From Acidimicrobiaceae bacterium (GTDB lineage Bacteria; Actinomycetota; Acidimicrobiia; Acidimicrobiales; UBA8190), in NCBI GenBank assembly GCA_003151955.1, contig PLZB01000049.1, positions 1 to 64,000 of the forward strand: DNA of 64,000 nucleotides. Reading direction: 5' to 3'. Of the stretch, positions 43,868-53,566 are shown piece by piece. Made by a program: the position numbers and the translations under genes. The number at the start of each line of letters is the position of its first letter. The first letter of the stretch is position 1. Under the pieces are notes generated by a model, which had not been told where the DNA came from, did no database searches, and was given only the letters and a program-made list of their open reading frames with translations.

Positions 43868-44371
43868 TCAGTCGTCCCCGAGGAGGCGGTCGTAGCGGGA
43901 GAGGGTCCGCGGGTCGAAGGCGACCAGCCGGATGAGGCGGACCTCGGAGGGGGTGCCCCGGAGGGTGTCGACGGCGATCTCGGCGGCCCGGTCGGCCGGG
44001 AACCGGAAGGCCCCGGTGGAGATGGCCGGGAAGGCCAGGGACCGGGCCCCGATCCGGTCCGCCACCTCGAGACAGCGTCGGTAGCAGGAGGCCAGGAGCT
44101 CCTCCTCCCGGGCCCCGCCCCCCGACCAGACCGGACCGACGGTGTGGATGACGAACCGGGCCGCCAGGGCGAAGCCAGCGGTGGCCTTGGCGTCCCCCGT
44201 CCGGCAGCCCCCCAGGGCGGCACAGGCCCGGTGGAGGTCGGCCTCACCGGCGGCCCGGTGGATGGCCCCGTCGACCCCGCCCCCGCCGGCCAGGCCTGAG
44301 TTGGCGGCGTTGACGACGGCGTCGACCGTCTCGGTGGTGATGTCCCCCAGGACCGCCACGATCAGGGCCAC
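43868..44371 (-). CDS. macro-domain ADP-ribose hydrolase-like protein
   Basis: Macro domain of 167 residues. [22 protein letters not shown] contains the NAAN/GGGV catalytic-loop and ADP-ribose contacts, and [12 protein letters not shown] the second loop. Such proteins remove ADP-ribose from protein or nucleic acid, or deacetylate O-acetyl-ADP-ribose. GTG at 44371 is 7 nt after TACCAT. It stands next to the tRNA island, though nothing shows they work together. Confidence 0.9.
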   Translation of the reverse strand: MALIVAVLGDITTETVDAVVNAANSGLAGGGGVDGAIHRAAGEADLHRACAALGGCRTGDAKATAGFALAARFVIHTVGPVWSGGGAREEELLASCYRRCLEVADRIGARSLAFPAISTGAFRFPADRAAEIAVDTLRGTPSEVRLIRLVAFDPRTLSRYDRLLGDD

Positions 44372-44445
44372 GGCCCCGATGGTAGCGAGCCGACCTAGTC
44401 TCGGGGCGGGCCGGGACTCCCCGGCCCGGGGAGGGTGGACCAGCC

Positions 44446-45933
44446 ATGACCGTCATCGCCCAGACGAAGGCCGGGGCCGTCGCCGGCCGGGAGAAGGAGG
44501 GGGTCCTCCTCTTCGCCGGGATCCCCTACGCCGCCCCCCCGGTGGGGGACCGCCGGTTCCGGGCCCCCGAGCTCCACGGGGGCTGGGAGGGCGTCCGGGA
44601 CGCCACCCGGTTCGGGGCCGTCTCCGTCCAGGTCGGCGACAGCCTGGGGGCCATCGGGGCCGGGGCCCAGCCCGACTGGAGCGAGGACTGCCTCTTCCTG
44701 AACGTCCAGACCCCCGCCCTCGACGACGGGGCCCGTCCCGTCATGGTCTGGATCCACGGGGGGGCCTTCGTGAACGGGACGGGGGCCATCCCCTGGTACG
44801 ACGGCTCCGGCTTCGTCCGCCAGGGCGACATCGTCGTGGTCAGCATCAACTACCGGCTCGGGGCCCTGGGTTGGCTCCAGCTGGCCCAGCTCGACCCCGC
44901 CTACGGGACCTCCGGGAACAACGGCCTTCTCGACCAGATCGCCGCCCTGGAGTGGGTCCGGGACAACATCGCCGCCTTCGGGGGCGACCCCGGCCAGGTC
45001 ACCGTCTTCGGGGAGTCGGCCGGGGCCATGAGCGTGGGTTCCCTCCTCGGGGCACCGGCCGCCGCCGGCCTCTTCGCCCGGGCCATCGCCCAGAGCGGGG
45101 CCGCCTCCAATGTCTCGACGGCCGACGATGCCGGAACCGTCACCGACGCCCTGGTGGCCGAGCTGGGTGGGGGCGGCCTCGAGGCCCTCCTGGCCGCCTC
45201 CCCGGAGCGGCTCCTCGAGGTCCAGCAGGCCGTCTCCCTCCGCCGGCCCACCGCCGCCACCGGCCTCCCCTTCGGCCCCGTCGTCGACGGCACCGTCCTC
45301 CCCCTCCCACCCCTCGAGGCCGTCCGGGGCGGCTCGGCGGCCGGGGTCCCCCTCATCACGGGGACCAACCGGGACGAGTGGCACCTCTTCGGACTCGGCC
45401 TCGGACCGGTGAAGGACGAGGAGACCCTCCTCCGCCGGCTGGGGAGGATGGTGCCCGACGCCGGAGCCCTCCTGGCCGCCTACCGGGAGGACCGGCCCGG
45501 GGCCGGCCCCGACGAGCTCTTCTCCGCTGTCATGACCGACCGGCTCTTCCGGATCCCCGCCATCCGGCTGGCCGAGGCCCAGGCCGGCCACCAGCCCGAC
45601 CACACCTTCCTCTACCTCTTCGAGGTCCCCTCCACCGCCTTCGACGGTCGCCTCGGCTCCTGCCACGCCCTCGAGATCCCCTTCGTCTTCGACAACCTCA
45701 CCAAGAAGGGGGTCGAGCTCCTGACCGGGCCCGAACCCCCCCAGTCGGTGGCCGACGCCATGCACGGGGCCTGGACCGCCTTCGCCCGGACCGGCTCCCC
45801 CCACCACGAGGGCCTCCCCGCCTGGCCCCCCTACGACCCCGGGGACCGGGCCACCCTGCACTTCGGGGTGCCCCTCCACCTCGAGCGCGACCCCTCCGCC
45901 GGCGAGCGGGAAGCCTGGGCCGACCTCGTCTGA
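44446..45933 (+). CDS. type B carboxylesterase
   Basis: Carboxylesterase of 495 residues without signal peptide. [15 protein letters not shown] forms the oxyanion loop, [15 protein letters not shown] holds the nucleophile, [12 protein letters not shown] the acid, and [14 protein letters not shown] the His. Cytoplasmic counterpart of the lipoprotein esterase at 31040. Substrate unknown. Confidence 0.9.
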   Translation: MTVIAQTKAGAVAGREKEGVLLFAGIPYAAPPVGDRRFRAPELHGGWEGVRDATRFGAVSVQVGDSLGAIGAGAQPDWSEDCLFLNVQTPALDDGARPVMVWIHGGAFVNGTGAIPWYDGSGFVRQGDIVVVSINYRLGALGWLQLAQLDPAYGTSGNNGLLDQIAALEWVRDNIAAFGGDPGQVTVFGESAGAMSVGSLLGAPAAAGLFARAIAQSGAASNVSTADDAGTVTDALVAELGGGGLEALLAASPERLLEVQQAVSLRRPTAATGLPFGPVVDGTVLPLPPLEAVRGGSAAGVPLITGTNRDEWHLFGLGLGPVKDEETLLRRLGRMVPDAGALLAAYREDRPGAGPDELFSAVMTDRLFRIPAIRLAEAQAGHQPDHTFLYLFEVPSTAFDGRLGSCHALEIPFVFDNLTKKGVELLTGPEPPQSVADAMHGAWTAFARTGSPHHEGLPAWPPYDPGDRATLHFGVPLHLERDPSAGEREAWADLV

Positions 45934-45973
45934 GGTCGGTTCCTGCACGGCAGCCGCTGGTAGGTTCACCCCC

Positions 45974-46813
45974 GTGCTGATGTCCCCCCGCTACGACGGC
46001 CCCCCGGTCATCTCGATCACGGGAGCCCCCGACGGGGCCCTGGCCCCGGTCGTCCGGCAGCGGAAGCGCCTCGAGGCCCTCCTGGCCAAGCTCTCCCCCG
46101 GGGACTGGCAGGCCCCCAGCCGCTGCGACGGCTGGACCGTCCAGGACGTCGTCGCCCACCTCGTCGGGGTGAACGCCTTCTGGGGGGCCTCCGTCCGGGC
46201 CGGTCTGGCCGGCCAGCCCACCCGGGTCCTGGCCAGCTTCGATCCCGTCGAGACCCCCGCCCTCATGGTGGCCGGCATGCGGGACCTGACTCCCGAGGTC
46301 GTCCTCGAGCAGTTCGTCTCCTCGAACGACGGCTTCCTCGACCTCCTCGCCGGCCTCGACGACGACGGCTGGGCCACCCTGGCCGAGGCCCCGCCCGGCC
46401 ACCTCCCCGTCCGGCTCCTCGCCCACCACGCCCTCTGGGACTCCTGGATCCACGAACGCGACATCGCCCTCCCCCTCGGCTCGACCCCCCCGGTCGAGCC
46501 CGACGAGGTCGCCGCCTCCCTCCGTTACGTGGCCGCCCTGACCGCCGCCCTCATGACCGGCTCCCTCACCGGAACCTTCGCCCTCCGGGCCACCGACCCC
46601 ACCCTGACCTTCGTGATCGACCTGGCCGACACCGCCGCCCTCGGCGACGTCGACGCCCTCCCGGCCGGACCCTGCCTCCTCGGTGACGCCGCCACCCTCG
46701 TCGACGCCCTCACCTTCCGGGTCCCCCTCCCGGCCGACGTCCCCGCCCCCTGGATGGAGATGGCCGGGGGACTGGCCGCCGTGTTCCAGGCCGAGGTGAC
46801 GGCGGGCGGGTAG
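45974..46813 (+). CDS. maleylpyruvate-isomerase/DinB-like protein (TIGR03083 type)
   Basis: Protein of 279 residues with the mycothiol-dependent maleylpyruvate isomerase N-terminal fold: SRCDGWTVQDVVAHLVGVNAFWG, and HHALWDSWIHERDIALPLG with the metal-binding His/Glu set. In actinobacteria such proteins are thought to use mycothiol. GTG at 45974 is 7 nt after TAGGTT. Confidence 0.75.
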   Translation: MLMSPRYDGPPVISITGAPDGALAPVVRQRKRLEALLAKLSPGDWQAPSRCDGWTVQDVVAHLVGVNAFWGASVRAGLAGQPTRVLASFDPVETPALMVAGMRDLTPEVVLEQFVSSNDGFLDLLAGLDDDGWATLAEAPPGHLPVRLLAHHALWDSWIHERDIALPLGSTPPVEPDEVAASLRYVAALTAALMTGSLTGTFALRATDPTLTFVIDLADTAALGDVDALPAGPCLLGDAATLVDALTFRVPLPADVPAPWMEMAGGLAAVFQAEVTAGG

Positions 46814-46828
46814 GGCGGACTGGGATTA

Positions 46829-46855
46829 CACCAACTGGTATAATACCGATTGGTG
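46829..46855 (+). promoter_or_regulatory. palindromic promoter of the ATPase gene
   Basis: A 27-bp imperfect palindrome, CACCAA...TTGGTG with GGTAT/ATACC inside, contains a perfect -10 TATAAT (46839-46844) and covers the start codon. Binding by a dimeric repressor would block initiation fully. Confidence 0.6.
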
Positions 46856-47992
46856 GAACACAGGAACCCCTTTCGATTCGGTGCCCATGTCGACGACGTC
46901 TGGTTCTGCGACCGGGCCGATGATCTGGCTGCCCTGGTGTCGAGGATGGAGGGCGGGATCCACACCTTCGTCCTCTCCCCGAGACGATACGGGAAGACTT
47001 CGCTGATTCTGGCCGCCCAACGGGAGTTCGTGGCCCGAGGGGGTAGAGCCGCCTACGCCGACCTGATCCTGTGCACCAACGAGGGCGAGGTCGCCACGAC
47101 CGTTCTCAGTGCCGTCGTCCACGGGATCCTCCGGGGGCCCCGGAAGACGGGCCGCAGTCTCGAAGGCATCCTGAAGCGGCTGCGGTTCACGCCCACCGTC
47201 AGCATGGGCCCGGACGGTTCGGTCACCCTGGGCCTTGATCAGGCCGCCGCCGGACGGGCCTGGCGGCAGATCCTCGACGACGCCGTCGACCTGCTTGCCG
47301 AGGAGGCGGCCCACGGCCCCGTCACCCTGGCGCTCGACGAGTTCCAACAGGTTGCAGAGATCGGACCCAAGGGCATCGGGGGCACGTTCAAGGCCGTGGC
47401 CGACCGGCTCAACCACACCGCCGTCGTCTTCAGCGGTTCCCACCTGTCGGTGATGCAGAAGCTCACGAAGGACCGGGGCGCCCCCCTCCACGGGATGGGG
47501 GAGATCCTGAACCTCGATGTCGTACCTCTCAGGGAGATGGAGGCCTATCTCCGCCGGCGGGTCAGATCGGGGGGGAAGACCATGACGGCCGCTGATGCCC
47601 GCTCGCTCTACGAGCTGGCCGGGACGATCCCGAACGACGTCCAGTGGTTGGCCTACGCTGCCTTCGAGGCCGCCGGCGGGGATGTCGTGGGCCTTGCGGA
47701 GATCGAGGCAGGGATGGCGGCCATCGTGTCCCGACAGGCTTCGGGATTCGCCGAGCGCTTCGAATCCCTCGCTCCCAGCCAGCAGCGGATCCTCAAGAGG
47801 CTGGCTGCGTCACCGACCCGCCACATCTTCGCCAGAGATTTCCTCGAGGCCGTCGACCTGGCCAACGCCAATGCCGTGACCAAGGCGATCGCCGTCCTGG
47901 ACCGGGCCGAACTGATCCGCGTCAGGGCCGGGGTCCATGAGGTGGCCAGTCCTTTTCTCCGGCATTGGCTCCTGGCCAGCCGGACCCGCTGA
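46850..47992 (+). CDS. AAA/STAND-type ATPase (archaeal-ATPase family)
   Basis: ATPase of 380 residues. FVLSPRRYGKTSL is the Walker A loop of the archaeal-type ATPase family (PF01637-like), VTLALDEFQQV the Walker B, and the C-terminus is a winged helix (SQQRILKRLAASPTRHIF, then VTKAIAVLDRAELI). Proteins of this kind are often mobile and of unknown role. Start TTG at 46850 or GTG at 46853. Third positions are less GC-biased than in flanking genes, which supports recent acquisition. Confidence 0.82.
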   Translation: MVEHRNPFRFGAHVDDVWFCDRADDLAALVSRMEGGIHTFVLSPRRYGKTSLILAAQREFVARGGRAAYADLILCTNEGEVATTVLSAVVHGILRGPRKTGRSLEGILKRLRFTPTVSMGPDGSVTLGLDQAAAGRAWRQILDDAVDLLAEEAAHGPVTLALDEFQQVAEIGPKGIGGTFKAVADRLNHTAVVFSGSHLSVMQKLTKDRGAPLHGMGEILNLDVVPLREMEAYLRRRVRSGGKTMTAADARSLYELAGTIPNDVQWLAYAAFEAAGGDVVGLAEIEAGMAAIVSRQASGFAERFESLAPSQQRILKRLAASPTRHIFARDFLEAVDLANANAVTKAIAVLDRAELIRVRAGVHEVASPFLRHWLLASRTR

Positions 47993-47996
47993 GCCG

Positions 47997-48569
47997 TCAG
48001 CCCTCCGCCGGTGCCCAGGGCTTCATCCAGGGGGAGGCCGGCCAGTTCTGGGCCGCGGCCATGAGCGGATAGCAGGTGGCCCCGTCGATCGACTCCCTGA
48101 CGATGTCGGCGTGGCCGGCGTGGCGGGCCGTCTCGGTGATGAGGTGGAGGAGGACCCAGCGGACCGACCAGGCCTCGACGTCGTCGGGGAACCAGGGGAC
48201 CACCTTCGGGACGGGAACGGCCTGGCCGAGGTCATCGATGGCGGCCACCACGGCGTCGGTCTCGGCGCAGGCGGTCCGGTAGTCCTCGATGACGCCGGCC
48301 AGGGTCTCGGAGTCCTCCAGCCGGAAGCCGGCCTCGTAGTCCCGGCGGTCCCCCCGGGCGCGGTCCAGGACGGTACCCGTCCAGGACCGCTCCACGGCGG
48401 CCAGGTGCTTGATCAGCCCCCCGACGGAGAGGGTCCCGGCCGTCGGGGCCAGCCGGGCCTGGTCGTCGGTGAGCCCGTAGGCGGTGATGACGGCGGCGGC
48501 GCGCTGCGCGGACAGGAAGGAGAGGAGGCCGTCACGCTCGTCGACGACGGGGGGGACCATACCGGGCAT
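47997..48569 (-). CDS. DinB family (DUF664) protein
   Basis: DinB-like four-helix protein of 190 residues. GLIKHLAAVERSW, VRWVLLHLITETARHAGHADIVRE with conserved His residues form the metal site of the DinB/YfiT fold. Likely a thiol-dependent transferase. ATG at 48569 follows AAAGG. Confidence 0.78.
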   Translation of the reverse strand: MPGMVPPVVDERDGLLSFLSAQRAAAVITAYGLTDDQARLAPTAGTLSVGGLIKHLAAVERSWTGTVLDRARGDRRDYEAGFRLEDSETLAGVIEDYRTACAETDAVVAAIDDLGQAVPVPKVVPWFPDDVEAWSVRWVLLHLITETARHAGHADIVRESIDGATCYPLMAAAQNWPASPWMKPWAPAEG

Positions 48570-48664
48570 CTGGGACGACCTTTCTCGGGGGACACCAGCA
48601 TCCTGCCGGATTGAACAGGACATCATCTGGCCTCTTTGTTCATGCCGGCGCGGGAGGTGGCGCC

Positions 48665-51394
48665 TCAGCCCACCCGGGGGTCGGCCGCCTCGGGGTCGAG
48701 GCCGTAGCGGGTGATGGCGTCGGTCACCTCGGCGGGCTTGGCTTCGCCGGTGCGGGCCAGGGAGGCGAGGACGGCGACGACGAGGTGGGGGGCGTCGATC
48801 TCGAAGTGGCGACGGAGGGCGGCCCGGTCGTCGGAGCGGCCGAAGCCGTCGGTCCCGAGGGAGGTCCAGGGGCGGTCGACCCAGGGGGCGACCTGGTCGG
48901 GGACGGAGCGGAGGTAGTCGGTGACGGCCACGACGGGTCCGGTGCCCTCGGCCAGGGCGGTGGTGACGTGGGGGAGGCGGGGGTCGGCCTCGGGGTGGAG
49001 GCGGTTCCAGCGCTCGGCGGCGAGGGCGTCGTGGCGGAGGGTGGTCCAGGAGGTGACGGACCAGGTCTCGGCGGAGACGCCCCAGTCGTCGGCGAGGAGC
49101 CGGCGGGCCTCGGTGGCGGCCTGCCAGAGGGGGCCGGAGAAGAGGAGGGCGGCCCGGCGGGCCCCCCCGTTGCGGTTCCCGGCGGTGGGGAGCTCCGCGG
49201 GGGGCTCGAAGCGGTAGAGGCCGGCCAGGATCCCGGCCCGGACGGTGTCGCCGGCCTCCCCTTCGGGGAGGGGCGGCATGAGGTAGTTCTCGTTGTAGAG
49301 GGTGAGGTACCAGAAGGCGTCCTCGGGGTCCGGGCCGAGGACGCCTCTGACGGCGGCCTCGGTGATGACGGCCAGCTCGTAGGCGAAGGCGGGGTCGTAG
49401 ATCCGGGCCGTTGGGTTGACCGAGGCCAGGAGGGGGGAGTGGCCGTCGGCGTGTTGGAGGCCCTCCCCGTTGAGGGTGGTCCGGCCCGCCGTGCAGCCGG
49501 CCAGGATGCCCCGGCCGCCGGTGTCGCCGAGGAGCCAGGCCAGGTCCCCGATCCGCTGGAAGCCGAACATGGAGTAGAAGAGGTAGATGGGGAGCATGGG
49601 CCGGCCCCAGGTGGCGTAGGCGGTGGCCAGGGCGATGAAGGAGGACATGGCCCCGGCCTCGGTGATCCCCTCCTCGAGGACCTGGCCCGACTTCGACTCG
49701 GCGTAGCGGAGGATGAGGTCGGAGTCGACGGGGGTGTAGCGCTGGCCGTCGGGGGAGTAGATCTTGGACTCGGCGATGATGGGCTCGAGGCCGAAGGTCC
49801 GGGCCTCGTCGGGGACGATGGGAACGACGAACCGGCCGACGGCTTCGTCGCGGACCAATGACCGGAGGAGCCGGGCGAAGGCCATGGTGGTGGAGACGGC
49901 CTGGGTCCCCGATCCGGTCAGGAACTCGGAGAAGACCGAGGGGGCGGGGTCGGGGCTGGGCCGGGGCTCGACCCGGCGGGAGGGGACGGGGCCGGCCAGG
50001 ACCTGGCGGCGGGCCCGGAGGTACTCCTGTTCGGGGGAGTCCTCGGGGGGCCGGTAGTAGGGGGGGAGCTCGCCGTCGAGGGCCTCCTCGGGGATCTCCT
50101 CGGTGAGGAAGAGCCGGTCCCGCAGCGCCAGGACCTGGGCCTTGGTCATCTTCTTGATCTGATGGGTGGCGTTTCTGGCCTCGATCTCGGGGCCGAGGGT
50201 CCAGCCCTTGATGGTCTTGGCCAGGATGACGGTGGGGGCGCCGGTCTGCTCGGTGGCGAGCTTGTAGGCGGCGTAGAGCTTCCGGTAGTCGTGACCCCCC
50301 CGGGGCAGGGCCTGGAGGTCCTCGTCGGAGAGATGCTCGACGAGGCGGCGGAGCCGGGGGTCGGGGCCGAAGAAGTGCTCCCGGATGTAGGCCCCGGACT
50401 CGGTGGCGAACTTCTGGAATTCCCCGTCGGGGGTGGTGTTCATGGCGTCGAGGAGGACCCCGTCGATGTCCCGGGCCAGGAGGTCGTCCCACTTCGAGCC
50501 CCAGATGACCTTGATCACGTTCCAGCCCGCCCCCCGGAAGAGGGCCTCGGCCTCCTGGATGATCTTCCCGTTGCCCCGGACGGGCCCGTCGAGGCGCTGG
50601 AGGTTGCAGTTGACGACGAAGATGAGATTGTCGAGGTGTTCCCGACCGGCCATCCCCAGGGCCCCGATCGATTCCACCTCGTCGAGCTCCCCGTCACCGA
50701 GGAAGCCCCAGACCCGGGCCGCCGAGGTGTCGACGAGCTCCCGGTGCAGGAGATAGCGGTTGACATGCGCCTGGTAGATGGCCGTCAACGGTCCGAGGCC
50801 CATCGAGACGGTGGGGAACTCCCAGAAGTCGGGGGCGAGCCGGGGGTGGGGGTAGCTCGGGAGCCCCTTCCCGCCCACCTCGGCCCGGAAGTTGTCGAGC
50901 TGCTCCTCGGAGAGCCGTCCCTCGACGAAGGCCCGGGCGTAGATCCCGGGGGAGGCATGTCCCTGGAAGAAGACCTGGTCCCCGTGGCCCCCGTCGGACT
51001 TCCCCCGGAAGAAGTGGTTGAAGCCGACCTCGTAGAGGGCGGCCGACGAGGCGTAGGTGGAGAGGTGGCCCCCGATCCCCTCGCTCCGGTGGTTGGCCCG
51101 GACCACCATCACCGCCGCGTTCCAGCGGATGTAGGCCCGGATCCGGCGCTCGAGGTGCTCGTCGCCGGGGAACCAGGGCTCCTGGTCCCGGGGGATCGAG
51201 TTCACATAGGGCGTGGAGACCATGGCCGGGAAGTCGACCTGCTTGGCCCGGGCCCGCTCCAGGAGGGCCATCAGGAGGAACCGGGCCCGGACCCGGCCGT
51301 GGGTGTCGACCACGGCGTCGAAGGAGTCGAGCCACTCCGCCGTCTCCCCCGGGTCGATGTCCGGCAGCTGATGGGCCATCCCGTCGAAGAGCAC
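48665..51394 (-). CDS. aceE: pyruvate dehydrogenase E1 component
   Basis: Homodimeric AceE-type pyruvate dehydrogenase of 909 residues, feeding acetyl-CoA with thiamine diphosphate. HLSTYASSAALYEVGFNHFFRG, the ThDP motif GDGELDEVESIGAL, NCNLQRLDGPVRGNGKII, and ITEAGAMSSFIA are clear. GTG at 51394 is preferred to ATG 51379 because LFDGMAHQLPDIDP is conserved at the family N-terminus. No E2 or E3 gene is in the window. Confidence 0.93.
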   Translation of the reverse strand: MLFDGMAHQLPDIDPGETAEWLDSFDAVVDTHGRVRARFLLMALLERARAKQVDFPAMVSTPYVNSIPRDQEPWFPGDEHLERRIRAYIRWNAAVMVVRANHRSEGIGGHLSTYASSAALYEVGFNHFFRGKSDGGHGDQVFFQGHASPGIYARAFVEGRLSEEQLDNFRAEVGGKGLPSYPHPRLAPDFWEFPTVSMGLGPLTAIYQAHVNRYLLHRELVDTSAARVWGFLGDGELDEVESIGALGMAGREHLDNLIFVVNCNLQRLDGPVRGNGKIIQEAEALFRGAGWNVIKVIWGSKWDDLLARDIDGVLLDAMNTTPDGEFQKFATESGAYIREHFFGPDPRLRRLVEHLSDEDLQALPRGGHDYRKLYAAYKLATEQTGAPTVILAKTIKGWTLGPEIEARNATHQIKKMTKAQVLALRDRLFLTEEIPEEALDGELPPYYRPPEDSPEQEYLRARRQVLAGPVPSRRVEPRPSPDPAPSVFSEFLTGSGTQAVSTTMAFARLLRSLVRDEAVGRFVVPIVPDEARTFGLEPIIAESKIYSPDGQRYTPVDSDLILRYAESKSGQVLEEGITEAGAMSSFIALATAYATWGRPMLPIYLFYSMFGFQRIGDLAWLLGDTGGRGILAGCTAGRTTLNGEGLQHADGHSPLLASVNPTARIYDPAFAYELAVITEAAVRGVLGPDPEDAFWYLTLYNENYLMPPLPEGEAGDTVRAGILAGLYRFEPPAELPTAGNRNGGARRAALLFSGPLWQAATEARRLLADDWGVSAETWSVTSWTTLRHDALAAERWNRLHPEADPRLPHVTTALAEGTGPVVAVTDYLRSVPDQVAPWVDRPWTSLGTDGFGRSDDRAALRRHFEIDAPHLVVAVLASLARTGEAKPAEVTDAITRYGLDPEAADPRVG

Positions 51395-52012
51395 GCCGCT
51401 CAGCCTACGGGTGGTCCCGGCCCCTTCGCTCCCCAGACCCGGCCGAGTCAGAGGGTGATCGATACAACTGCTGGGAGGATCGATGCATGTCCTCGGTGAC
51501 AGTGCGCCTAGACAGACGGAGCGAGGTGCTCCTTCGGCCCGCATGTCCAACGGCAGAGGAGTGACCAGCAGGCACGTCTACGTCGACGCTGCACATGGTT
51601 CCGGAACCGGTCAGGGCTCAACACTGGCCTACGTCCACGAGCGGGCAGGAGGTGATGCCCTACTGACTGGCTCTCCCCGACGCGATCGCGTGGGCTTGGC
51701 CCCAAGGCGGTGACTGGCGACGCCGGGTGGGGCCGCTGATCATCGGCGTCCGTCGCGTATGACCGAGTCCAGGAAGCGCAAAGCCCGAGCGCCACCACCG
51801 TCCGGAAGGGTCTCGGGCTTGCTTCCCACGGCTATTGCCCTGGGGCAGCGCCGTGGTATCACCGACCGATGGTCGCCGTGAAGAACGAGACGCTCCAATC
51901 AGCGGTCCCGCCCAGAGGACCGAACGGGATCGGCGCGAAGGTTGCGGGAGAATCGACGGAGCCGTGCAACCTGGAGTGGTCCGGGGCCGTGTTGTAGGGC
52001 AAGGGAGGCGGC
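51395..52012. other. intergenic region with hairpins
   Basis: 618 nt without a convincing gene. Contains AAGCCCGAG...CTCGGGCTT (51781-51820), a terminator-like stem, and AGGTTGC...GCAACCT (51939-51972), a dyad 40 nt before the sigma-factor gene. Short open frames here lack the codon bias of the genome. Confidence 0.5.
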
Positions 52013-52513
52013 GTGACCGAGAACGAGGGCTTCGACGAACTCTACGGATCGACCCGGGAGGACCTGGTCCGGCAGCTTTACGCCCTGACGGGGGACGTGG
52101 GGACGGCCCGGGACCTCGTCCAGGAGGCCTTCATCCGGGCCTGGGCCCGCTGGGACAAGGTCGGCGGCTACGACCGGCCCGAGGCCTGGGTTCGGAAGGT
52201 GGCCTACCGGCTGGCCGTCGACGGCTGGCGCCGTGACCGGCGGACGGTGCTCCGGGCCGACGTGGCGACCGCCCCCCGGCCCGGGCCGGGGGAGGGGGAG
52301 CTCCTGGCCGCCCTCCTCGAGCTCCCCAAGCGGGAACGGGAGGCCATCGTCCTCCACCACATCGCCGGGCTCTCCGTCGAGGAGACGGCAGCCGAGCTCA
52401 AGGCACCGGTCGGAACAGTCAAGTCCTGGCTCTTCAGGGGCCGGGAACACCTCGCCTGTCTCCTCGGGGACAGCGGCGTCGAGACAACGAAAGGGGTGGT
52501 CGCAGGTGGCTGA
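52013..52513 (+). CDS. ECF RNA polymerase sigma factor
   Basis: ECF sigma of 166 residues. LVQEAFIRAWARWDKVGGYDRPEAWVRKVAYR gives region 2, and LPKREREAIVLHHIAGLSVEETAAEL region 4. Coupled to a membrane protein that may act as its anti-sigma or sensor (8-nt overlap). GTG start. Confidence 0.9.
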   Translation: MTENEGFDELYGSTREDLVRQLYALTGDVGTARDLVQEAFIRAWARWDKVGGYDRPEAWVRKVAYRLAVDGWRRDRRTVLRADVATAPRPGPGEGELLAALLELPKREREAIVLHHIAGLSVEETAAELKAPVGTVKSWLFRGREHLACLLGDSGVETTKGVVAGG

Positions 52514-53492
52514 AATCTCGACCGACCAGATCGGGCGGGCACTCGGAGACCTCAGGCCGCCGGCCGAGGTCGACTGGGAGCCGGCCGGGGAGCTCCGCCG
52601 GCTGGGCGGGGAGCGCCGGGCCCGGCGCAGTCGGATCCGGGCCGCCGCCACCGGGTTGGCCCTGGCCGCCCTGGTCGCCGCCGTGGCCGTCCCTGTCCTT
52701 CTGACCGGGGACTCCCCGGGGCGGCCCTCGACCACGACGGCCCCGACCGGTCCCTCGCCCTCGGAGAGCACGACGGTCCCGGCCACCAGCGTCCCGGTCA
52801 CCACCGTCCCGGCCCCGACGACGGTGCCGGCCACGACGCCCACCACCCTCCCCCCGGCGCCGAGCCTGGCCCCATACCTCGGGCTCTGGCCCTTCACCGA
52901 CTACGGCGCCGTCCAGACCTGGGAGGCGGCCTACCAGGCGGGGGGCCACGAGCCCTGGCACACCGACCCGGGCCAGAGCGCCCTCTCCTTCGTCCAGGGC
53001 TACCTCGGGTTCAGTGACATCGACACCGTCGTCGGCGTGACCACCGACTCCACCGGGGCCCACGTGGCCGTCGGGTTCCACACCTCCGGATCGGCGACCT
53101 CGACCGCTGCCGTCGTCCACCTGGTCCGGTGGGGACCGGGGACGGACGCCCCCTGGGAGGTGGTCGGGACCGACGACACCAGCTTCACCCTGACCACTCC
53201 TGCCTACGGGGACGGGTTCAGCACTCCCCTGGTCGTCGGAGGGACCATCACCGGAGTCGACGAGTCCGTGTCCGTCCAGGTCCGACAGCCGTCCAGTGCC
53301 ACTCCTCTGGGCTCGGCCGCCGGTATCCCGGCGGGTGGGACCGGCTCGCCCTGGACCCAGACCGTGGGAAGCGTCGACGGGGCGACCGACCCGGTTCTCA
53401 CCGTCGTGGCCGTCACCGGCGGCCATCTCCAGGCCCACGAACGCTTCACCGTCACCGCCCTACTCGCCAACGCATCCCTGGCGGCCGGGTAG
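52506..53492 (+). CDS. single-pass membrane protein, putative anti-sigma partner
   Basis: Protein of 328 residues: short cytoplasmic N-terminus (EISTDQIGRALGDLRPP), one membrane helix (GLALAALVAAVAVPVLL), a Thr/P-rich stalk of about 45 residues, then an extracytoplasmic beta-rich domain resembling Gmad2-type immunoglobulin-like folds near the C-terminus. Operon with the ECF gene suggests regulation of that sigma. No zinc anti-sigma motif is seen. Confidence 0.65.
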   Translation: MAEISTDQIGRALGDLRPPAEVDWEPAGELRRLGGERRARRSRIRAAATGLALAALVAAVAVPVLLTGDSPGRPSTTTAPTGPSPSESTTVPATSVPVTTVPAPTTVPATTPTTLPPAPSLAPYLGLWPFTDYGAVQTWEAAYQAGGHEPWHTDPGQSALSFVQGYLGFSDIDTVVGVTTDSTGAHVAVGFHTSGSATSTAAVVHLVRWGPGTDAPWEVVGTDDTSFTLTTPAYGDGFSTPLVVGGTITGVDESVSVQVRQPSSATPLGSAAGIPAGGTGSPWTQTVGSVDGATDPVLTVVAVTGGHLQAHERFTVTALLANASLAAG

Positions 53493-53566
53493 GGGAGCCT
53501 GCCGTCAAGCTCGGGGACCGTTCCGTCGATGGTCCTCTCAGTCGAACGCGTCGACGGGGGGCAGCC

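Noticed and set aside
36600-48000. Prophage or integrative element
   Set aside because: No integrase, transposase, relaxase, replication or capsid gene was recognised; only the inverted repeats and composition hint at mobility.
48611-49861. Long plus-strand frame opposite aceE
   Set aside because: Gly/Glu/Val-rich shadow of the aceE coding strand, as found opposite most genes here.
51483-51713. 76-residue frame after aceE
   Set aside because: No ribosome site or leaderless box, weak codon bias, no known motif.
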